Positions 57,831 through 64,000 of a DNA stretch of 64,000 nucleotides are shown here, one piece after another. Every line of letters starts with the position of its first letter. Positions within the stretch are counted from its first letter, which is position 1. Under the pieces are notes generated by a model. That model was not told the DNA's origin. It saw nothing but the letters and a program-made list of their open reading frames with translations, and made no database searches. The position numbers were made by a program, and so were the translations under genes. The DNA is from Corylus avellana (taxonomy: Eukaryota; Streptophyta; Magnoliopsida; Fagales; Betulaceae): NCBI RefSeq assembly GCF_901000735.1, contig NC_081546.1, positions 21,011,952-21,075,951 of the forward strand, given 5' to 3'.

Positions 57831-59092
57831 GGAAAAATTACACTTTACCCTCCTCCCCCAAAATTTGAGCCGATTTTCAACTCGACCCCTAATGTTTTAA
57901 TTTTTACAATGCACCACACAAAGTTTAAAATTAGTTCAATTCCGCCTATCCGTTAGTCGCTACCGTTTTCTCTGACAGAAATGTGATCACGTGACTTGCA
58001 CGTGATCACTTATGCGCCTGCCTTCCCCAAAATGCCCCAAACCCATCCCTTCGCAATTGAATTCGACACTATCCAAGACTTCGAGTTCGTCATCTTCTTC
58101 AAAAACCAGACAGCCAATCTTGTCATTTCCTGTAGATCTCTCACCCATCCTCCAGAAATTTATGTTCGTTGGGTTCTCTGCTTCAACGGGTTTGCTCGCC
58201 AGCTCACACCACCACTTGGTATAGAGCTTCAAGATTAACGGGCAAGCTCCAGCCCTTGATCTCTCTTCTCTGCCTTCTCTACCATGACCCAAGAAGAACC
58301 ACACAGCTCTAACAGTAGGAGTTTCTGTTGCAATGGTTATTCTTGCACTAGCTACAATCGTCGTTGCCATTTACATCTTCAGAAAGATAAAGAACGCCAA
58401 CATAATCAAAGATTGGGAGCTCGAACTAGGCCCGCATCAATACTCTTACGAAGAACTAAAGAAAGCAACCAATGGCTTCAAAGACAAAGAGCTACTCGGG
58501 CATGGTGGATTTGGTCAAGTTTACAAAGGGACGCTTCGAAGACCGAAGTTGCGGTTAAGAGAATCTCGCATGATTCCAAACAGGGTCTACCCGAGTTCAA
58601 TTCCGAAATCGCTAGCTTCAGCCGACTTCGCCACCAGAATTTGGTTCAGTTATTGGGTTGGTGTCGCAGAGGAGGCGATCTTCTTATTGTGTATGATTTT
58701 ATGGCCAATGGGAGCTTAGACAAGTTCTTGTTTGATGAGCCAAAAACAGTTCTCAGTTGGGAGGAAAGGTTCAATATCATAATGGCGTCACGTCTGCCTG
58801 AGTTCATCTCCGAAGACGGCTGGGTTGGGGGCATTTTGAGGAAGGCAGGCGCATAAGTGATCACATGCGAGTCATGTGATCACATTTCCTTCAGAGAAAA
58901 CGGCAGCAACTAACTGATAGGCGCAATTGAAAAAATTTAAACTTTTGGGAGTGCATTGTAAAAATTGAAACATTTGGGGTCGAATTGAAAAAAAAAAAAA
59001 TTAAACTTGGAGGGTGCATTGTAAAAATTGAAACATTGGGGGTCAAATTGAAAATTGGCTCAAACTTTGGGGGGTTAAAGTATATTTTTTCC
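57831..59092 (+). mobile_element. Pack-MULE carrying a lectin receptor kinase fragment
   Basis: Terminal inverted repeats: left arm 57,831-58,045 starting GGAAAAATTACACTTTACCC, right arm 58,818-59,092 ending GGGTTAAAGTATATTTTTTCC. Both contain (in opposite orientation) 'ACAATGCACC', 'GTGATCACGTGACTYGCACG'-like words and 'GCGCCTGCCTTCC'. A perfect 9-bp duplication TTCTTTTTA flanks it (57,822-57,830 and 59,093-59,101). Long TIRs plus a 9-bp duplication are diagnostic of Mutator-like elements. No transposase is present; the cargo is host coding sequence (58,040-58,800). The right arm holds an extra internal duplication of ~60 bases (58,925-59,050), which makes it longer than the left. Confidence 0.92.
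58045..58800 (+). pseudogene. Captured L-type lectin receptor-like kinase fragment
   Basis: In order: a scrap of the legume-lectin domain ('[15 protein letters not shown]'), a jump with internal deletion and frame change to the end of the lectin domain ('[20 protein letters not shown]', 'FKINGQAPALDLSSLPSLP', where the conserved Trp codon before it is TAG), a transmembrane helix ('[18 protein letters not shown]'), juxtamembrane '[13 protein letters not shown]', and the kinase N-lobe with the glycine loop '[14 protein letters not shown]', a frameshift, then '[14 protein letters not shown]' (catalytic Lys), '[16 protein letters not shown]' and '[17 protein letters not shown]'. It stops before the HRD catalytic loop, DFG and activation segment. 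It is therefore a fragment of a LecRK without signal peptide, most of the lectin fold or a usable kinase. It lies inside the TIRs of a Mutator-like element. Confidence 0.9.
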
Positions 59093-59404
59093 TTCTTTTT
59101 ATATTAATCCAAACACCCATGAAGAAGATATTGTTCCACTATAAATTTTATCACATATTACCAAAAAAAAAAAAACATTTTTAAGAATTTTATACATTTT
59201 AGGATTGCAATAGAAGGTTCAATATTCCAACGTTAGATGAGTCTAACCTATAGTCATATGGATCAAGAGGAGTAAATATGAATAATAAAATTTTCAGCAT
59301 AATTGCATAGAAATGATTTTCGACCACGTGACATCTATTCCACTATTAAGCATATTAGTGCATAGTTTTCATGAAAATCACAGCCTATACATTTTTATTT
59401 GGGG

Positions 59405-59822
59405 TAATTACCTTTTTCCAATATCAAATACAACGCATTGTCACTTTGCCTTCATGAACTGACAACCTTACCGCCCGACCCTATCAAACTACCATTTTGT
59501 GCCCAAAACCACCCTTCTATCAATCAAATGTGTTAACTCAGACGGTCAACCCATCACGTGTGCCCCACATGCCATCTTAAAATGACAATGCATTGTATTT
59601 TATGGGGGCAAAATGATAATGCGTTGTAGTTGATGGGAAAAAATGTGGGATAAAAATTTCAAGATGGCATGTAGGGCGCACATGACGAGTTGACTTTCTG
59701 TGTTAACACCTTTGACTGACGGAAAGTGAGTTTTGGGCACAAAATGGTAGTTTAATAGGATCGAGCAGTAGGGTTGTCAGTTCATGGGGGCAAATCTGAT
59801 AGGACGTATTAGGGAAAATCAT
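59405..59822. mobile_element. MITE with ~170-base inverted repeats
   Basis: The left arm (59,405-59,580: 'CATGAACTGACAACC', 'AAACTACCATTTTGTGCCCA', 'GTGTTAACWCAGA..GTCAAC') reappears reverse-complemented at 59,655-59,822. The two arms nearly meet at a centre with 'AATGCATTGTATTT'. Long arms suggest a Mutator-like MITE. Target duplication is not resolved because the terminal bases have diverged. Confidence 0.75.
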
Positions 59823-60840
59823 GTTCTAGCAGAAGAATGATCAATCCACTCAAGGAATGATCAATCGGTTAGCAACGATTAATCGGTCGGGAATGATTGA
59901 TCCATCCCTACGAATGATCGATCGATTTGGGCAGTAAGTGCATGATTAGGGTCTTCACATGTAGGATTAGGATTTTGTTTAGAGATATGTCTAATGTTAA
60001 AGTATAACTTATCGGACATGAAGTTGATCTTTTGAGATGTCCGAGACTGACAACGAACGTTCAAGGTAAGTTTTCGCTCATAGAACAGCCAAAATACTTT
60101 GGCTATTTTTTCTATAAATTGTGCAATTAATACTCATTACTTCTATAACTTATGTCATGAGTCTAACGTTTATGAATGATTATTCTACAATTTCAATCAT
60201 ATGTGATGATTATTATTAAACTTATTTATATTCTCAAGTGAACTATATATTATGTGTCACACCATGCACAAATAGTGGTTACACTTGTATAAAGGCATAT
60301 TGTCCACCTTTACTTTTATTGTTGTTGGCCTTGGATATAATGGTTGTCAGTGACCGGCGTAGCCATATTCAAACAATGGTCACACTTTGCGGCACTACTA
60401 GTGATATGGATAACCCAAAGTTGTATCAAGTTGGGCCACTAGCATTGGCTTGCTATTGTACCTCCTCGAGGCATTGGTGTTGTACCAAAGGTCCCTGGGG
60501 ATGCACAAACCCTACTACGAAGTGAGAAGGGCATGGATAGACTATAAGGAGAACAATTACTAGCTATAAATGATTAGTATATTGTATACATGATTTCTAC
60601 ATTAAAATACTATGTGCCTTGTCCCTGGAATTATATCTCACATATTTCTCAAAATGTACCTCATTTTCTTTAAAGGTTACTTGTGTAATAACAGTGGCAA
60701 CAGTTTATTCAAAATGCATGCTAACTTACAATACCCAATTCCTTTTAGTTATTTCTGGTTAAAACCGGCTCACTTACTAAGTCGTTGACTTATGCAATTA
60801 CTTTTTTACTTGTAAAACAAACAAGTTTTTATTTTCCTCT
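59823..60840 (+). mobile_element. Family 'A' LTR, truncated copy
   Basis: 60,100-60,840 aligns in order with the solo LTR at 5,355 ('GGATATAATGGTTGTCAGTGACC', 'GGTCCCTGGGGATGCACAAACC', 'CACTTACTAAGTCGTTGACTTA' at related places). The left part holds ~22-base degenerate repeats of 'GAATGATCAATCGGTT' (59,835-59,935). Neither terminus is intact. Confidence 0.65.
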
Positions 60841-61084
60841 GAGTCCCTCTCGAAGCTGACTTAATTTAATCTAATTAACACAAGTTATTAAGGTTTGTCC
60901 TAGCAACTTTCAATAGGGAGCTTGTGTACGCATTATTTGCGCACACTGTTGTCAAGAGTTGATAGACACCACTTGAGAGCCCACACTCTTGATCTCTTAT
61001 CAATCACGAAAGTGGATAGAAGGTTTAGAGGTTCAATAACCCTAATCTAGCCATGTCATTGAAGAAGAAAGGAGAGAAAACAAA
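60841..61084. other. Short spacer, nothing assigned
   Basis: Contains TTTGCGCACAC and AT-rich sequence. No feature is supported. Confidence 0.4.
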
Positions 61085-61393
61085 TTAAGCCACAATTCCA
61101 AAGGGTATGTTATTAACAATAGGATTAGAGGTGGCAATTGATACATTACCCTCCATCTGAATGTCCCTGCACCTACTTAAAACGTTTTCTTCTTGAATTC
61201 TTATCAATTCTAAAACGGTAGATAATGTAGAAGGTTTCAAAACTTTCATTGTAAGCCTGATGTCTTCTCTAAGACTATCTATGAGACAACTAATCATGAA
61301 GACCTCCAACAAACCTTCAGTCCGGTTTGCAAAAACCTAAAATTGAGAATTATACTCTTCAACTGACGTAGTTTCTCTCAACTTTGTAATGGT
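61085..61393 (-). pseudogene. Chromovirus gag fragment, C-terminal side
   Basis: The minus strand reads 'TITKLRETTSVEEYNSQF' followed by 'LLEVFMISCLIDSLREDIRL' and 'PSTLSTVLELIRIQEENVL', the core of the chromovirus gag domain (family wording: LTKLRQTTTVxxYxxQFE, FLxGLRDDIR, AxxLAxxxEE). A stop sits after SQF. It is cut at its N-terminal side by the LTR at 61,396. Confidence 0.8.
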
Positions 61394-61395
61394 CT

Positions 61396-63575
61396 TGTAA
61401 TACCCCCAATGTTTAACCTAGTTTAAATATTTCACAATTGGTATAATTGATATTGGTGTTGGTTGAGTGTGAAAAATGGAGTTTTGGGGACTTTTTAGGG
61501 AATTCCTATGCCAAATGTTTGGTTGGAACATCGAACACTCGAGTCCGAACGCATTGGACTCCGAACATTCTAGTGGGACGCCAACTGTTCCAGTGGGATC
61601 CCAAATGTTCCAATGGGATGACAAACGTTCGACAGTCGTATCCCAAAGGTTCGATCGCGTGTCTGACAGTTTTAATTTTTATACCCTGAACATCTCAACC
61701 TATTGGACTACCATGAGAGGAAATTCCTCTCTACGCCTAGACCTCCCATTTTGGTCGCCCTCTTCACCTCATAACCTAAGAGTGAGAGGGAGTGGAGGTT
61801 TGAGAGAGATAAGAAGGGTTATCTTGGTCTTATCTTCTTCAAAAGGTAATATTCTAACCATAAACTCATTTGGTTTAATGTTATCAACTTGTTAAGTTTT
61901 TATTAGTACTGTTTATACAACTTTATCTTGTAGATCTAGGTTATGGGTTTTTATTTTTAGAGTTGTGTTAAGCTTTATTATGAAGTTAATGATGGGTTAG
62001 TTAGTTGATGGTTGTAGATATACTTTTCTATGCATGGAAGTGCTATTGTGGTTTAAGATCATTTGTGTTGTGAGTGCACTTTTGAGTGTTGTGTCCCACA
62101 TTGAGAAAATATAAAAGAAAATAGTACTTAATATATCTAAGTGGACCTTAGCCCATTAGCTTAGGCTTTTGGGCTAGAATTGTGTTCAATTATGTATATT
62201 AATGTACTCTTTGTAAAACAAACTTCATAACCGCTTTATCTCCCAATAATTTCATTAGTGCCTTCAATAATTTCATTAGTGCCTTGGAAGAACCTTAGGT
62301 TGTGTTAGACTAGGAAAAGTTTGGACCTTTAGTGAAAATAGAGGTTATGCAATATCACCAAACGTTCTATAGGGTTACTGAACAATTGAAGCTCAATTCA
62401 ATTCGAATGACCAACACATTAACTGAACATTCATTGATCCACCAGAATGATCATTTACGACCAAGGTGAGTAAAACTCACACGGATACGTGTTATTTACT
62501 TTGCTTTGCAGCATAATTATTTTATATATCAAACGTACTTCTTTACGACTCAAATGAAATATATTTTAGAATATTGTGAACTATATTTTTGTGAAAATGA
62601 TTGATGAATAACAAGATAATAAAAATGATTAGTTTGTAAAATGCATGCATATAAAAACTGTAAATTAAATTGCATCATATAACATGATACACCGGTAACT
62701 GCAAGCTAACCACAATGGACTTACTATTATTATAAGGGTTAGCCATATAGTCAAATCTATTTACTTTTATTATTTGGTCTTGGATTCAATGGTTATTTTG
62801 TGACCGGACACAACCATCTTTGATTAGTGGTCACCATTACAGTTTTGCTAGTAGCATGGGTCACCCGGGGTCGAACTTGGTCGGATTGCTAGTATATGAT
62901 GGCACGCAACACTATTCGGAATACTATTATTGTATTATAGATCCCTCGAGACAACGTCAATCCTACCAAGAAAGGTTAAGGGCTTGTATAGACTATATAA
63001 AAGTTAAACTATGGCATACTTCTCTTAATTATAATGTACTATATTTATACTGCATATTCATGTCATGTGATCTTGAAACTAAGATGACTTACTTTATTCT
63101 TGTTTGTGATTTATAGACTTTTGATAAACAATTGGGTTCACTACATGAATAACGTTCCATTCATGTGTATTATTACTCACTAAGTCATGGACTTACGCTT
63201 ACTTATTTCCACCTATAAAACATATGTTGTTTTATAGCTGGTTATACCCCTGAGGATGGTTCTTGGACGAATGAGCAAGAGGATGTCTTCGGATGACCTA
63301 GCTAGATTGATCTTCATAATGACCTTGAGTTGGTTGCTGTCATGGAGACCGGTGGTCTTGAGTTGGGTTGTACTCCCCATAGGATTTATCAATATGTGGT
63401 ATCTAATACTCTGTAATCGTTGAGGATTTTGTGACTTAGATGTTAGACTTTTTTGTTTTTGATGTTTTGATGTTTTAGTACTTTATCCATTGTAATAATT
63501 ATCTTTAGCACTTAGGAAAATCAAGACGAAAAGTGCGCGTATGAATTACCCTATTTCCTGAAATAAATAAATAAA
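61396..63575 (+). mobile_element. Family 'A'-related LTR inserted in gag
   Basis: It starts TGTAATACCCCCAATG immediately after the gag fragment and follows the solo LTR at 5,355 in order ('AGGTGAGTAAAACTCACA', 'TGTGAACTATATTTTTGTGA', 'GCATGCATATAAAA', 'GTCAATCCTACCAAGAAAGG'). It ends near 'GACGAAAAGTGCGCGTATGA'. U3 repeats built on 'GTGGGATCCCAAATGTTCCA' occur at 61,530-61,660. The right terminus and target duplication (left GGTCT) are not recovered, so the right side has probably suffered a deletion. Confidence 0.7.
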
Positions 63576-63769
63576 TAAAAGGCCATATCTTGCCAATTAA
63601 CAAATCCTCGAAGTGGGTTCTTCTTTGTAAAGTGAGCCAAACAGTCATAACTTGAAGCCAAGTTACTCATGTTCTGGACTAGTTCCTCGAGAACCCTATA
63701 TTGAGACTCTGGAGTTTCTTTGAGTTGAGCTACTTACATGAGTTGTGAGAGACGAATTCCTTCAGCCAT
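63576..63769 (-). pseudogene. Chromovirus gag N-terminus
   Basis: The minus strand starts at ATG 63,767-63,769 ('MAEGIRLSQLM', then TAA, then 'VAQLKETPESQYRVLEELVQ'). It lies 14 bases from the PBS, as in chromoviruses. About 100 codons that should link it to the gag piece at 61,085-61,393 are missing. The early stop shows it is dead. Confidence 0.7.
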
Positions 63770-63783
63770 TGTTGGACCATAGG

Positions 63784-63795
63784 GCTTTAACACCA
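63784..63795 (-). other. Degenerate tRNA-Met-type PBS
   Basis: The minus strand reads TGGTGTTAAAGC, three bases from the LTR at 63,799. It has three changes from TGGTATCAGAGC. Confidence 0.6.
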
Positions 63796-63798
63796 AGT

Positions 63799-64000
63799 TG
63801 AAAGTTATATAAAAATAATGAAGAAAACAAGGAAATATTATTAGGTTGTCAAAGGTATCTTAAAAATCATTGGGGCAAGTAATTCATCCAAAATGGTCCC
63901 TACAGTCAGCCATTTCAAGGAAACCAATAGATGCATTCGTGGATCCATACCACACAAATTGCTGATTGACACATGGAATAGCTGATGACTCGGCCTATTG
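63799..64000 (-). mobile_element. Partial 5' LTR at the window edge
   Basis: Begins TGAAAGTTATATAAAA next to the PBS and runs off the window. It is the inferred 5' LTR of the gag-bearing chromovirus. Confidence 0.55.

Noticed and set aside
58012..58856. Lectin receptor kinase considered as a working host gene
   Set aside because: No signal peptide, most of the lectin fold missing, stop and frameshift present, no HRD/DFG catalytic region, and it lies within Mutator-type TIRs.

Overview
The window is plant nuclear DNA, very probably from a woody eudicot. The reasons are: AT-rich intergenic sequence; nested Ty3/Gypsy and Ty1/Copia LTR retrotransposon remains; L1-type LINEs with plant-style 3' ends; TRIMs, MITEs and Mutator-like elements; GT-AG introns; and a canonical plant microRNA hairpin. 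I cannot name the species from the sequence. Most long open frames are decayed transposon genes. Only three loci look like host genes.

Layout. 1-3,200 is AT-rich intergenic DNA with a foldback and a GC/CA/TA microsatellite. About 3.2-15.1 kb is a decayed Tat-lineage Ty3/Gypsy element on the minus strand (LTR and PBS on the right, then gag, protease, RT, RNase H, integrase, a tandem-repeat spacer). Downstream of pol it carries an intron-containing gene on the opposite (+) strand. A 2.1-kb solo LTR interrupts that gene and a 513-bp TRIM interrupts gag, both with 5-bp target duplications. 16.3-17.2 kb is a small three-exon gene for a secreted proline-rich peptide. 17.6-21.2 kb holds MITEs, including a Tourist-like MITE inside a hAT MITE. 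23.7-24.6 kb is a Copia-type LTR. 25.8-27.8 kb is an array of about 215-bp monomers broken by a LINE and a tRNA-derived SINE. 28.2-28.8 kb is a MIR156/157-family microRNA gene with its own TATA box.

30.4-43.9 kb is a nest: an LTR joined abruptly to a chromovirus RNase H-integrase fragment. A complete 8.2-kb non-autonomous LTR element (two ~2.1-kb LTRs, PBS, PPT, ACAAG duplication) lies inside the LTR/PBS boundary, and a 1.27-kb solo LTR (AAGTA duplication) lies inside the integrase. The 8.2-kb element carries one antisense coiled-coil ORF. 44.0-53.1 kb holds MITEs, TRIMs, a Mutator-like MITE and Copia-like LTRs. 53.3-55.3 kb is a 5'-truncated LINE on the minus strand.

57.3-59.1 kb pairs a small secreted cysteine-rich protein gene with a Pack-MULE: long terminal inverted repeats and a perfect 9-bp target duplication around a captured lectin-receptor-kinase fragment. 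The right end (59.4-64.0 kb) has another foldback MITE, LTRs of the same family as the one at 5.4 kb, and a chromovirus gag interrupted by one of them.

The host genes are independent single units (microRNA, peptide, cysteine-rich protein). The other loci relate to each other through nesting history, not through a pathway. No CRISPR array, operon or bacterial-type system is present.
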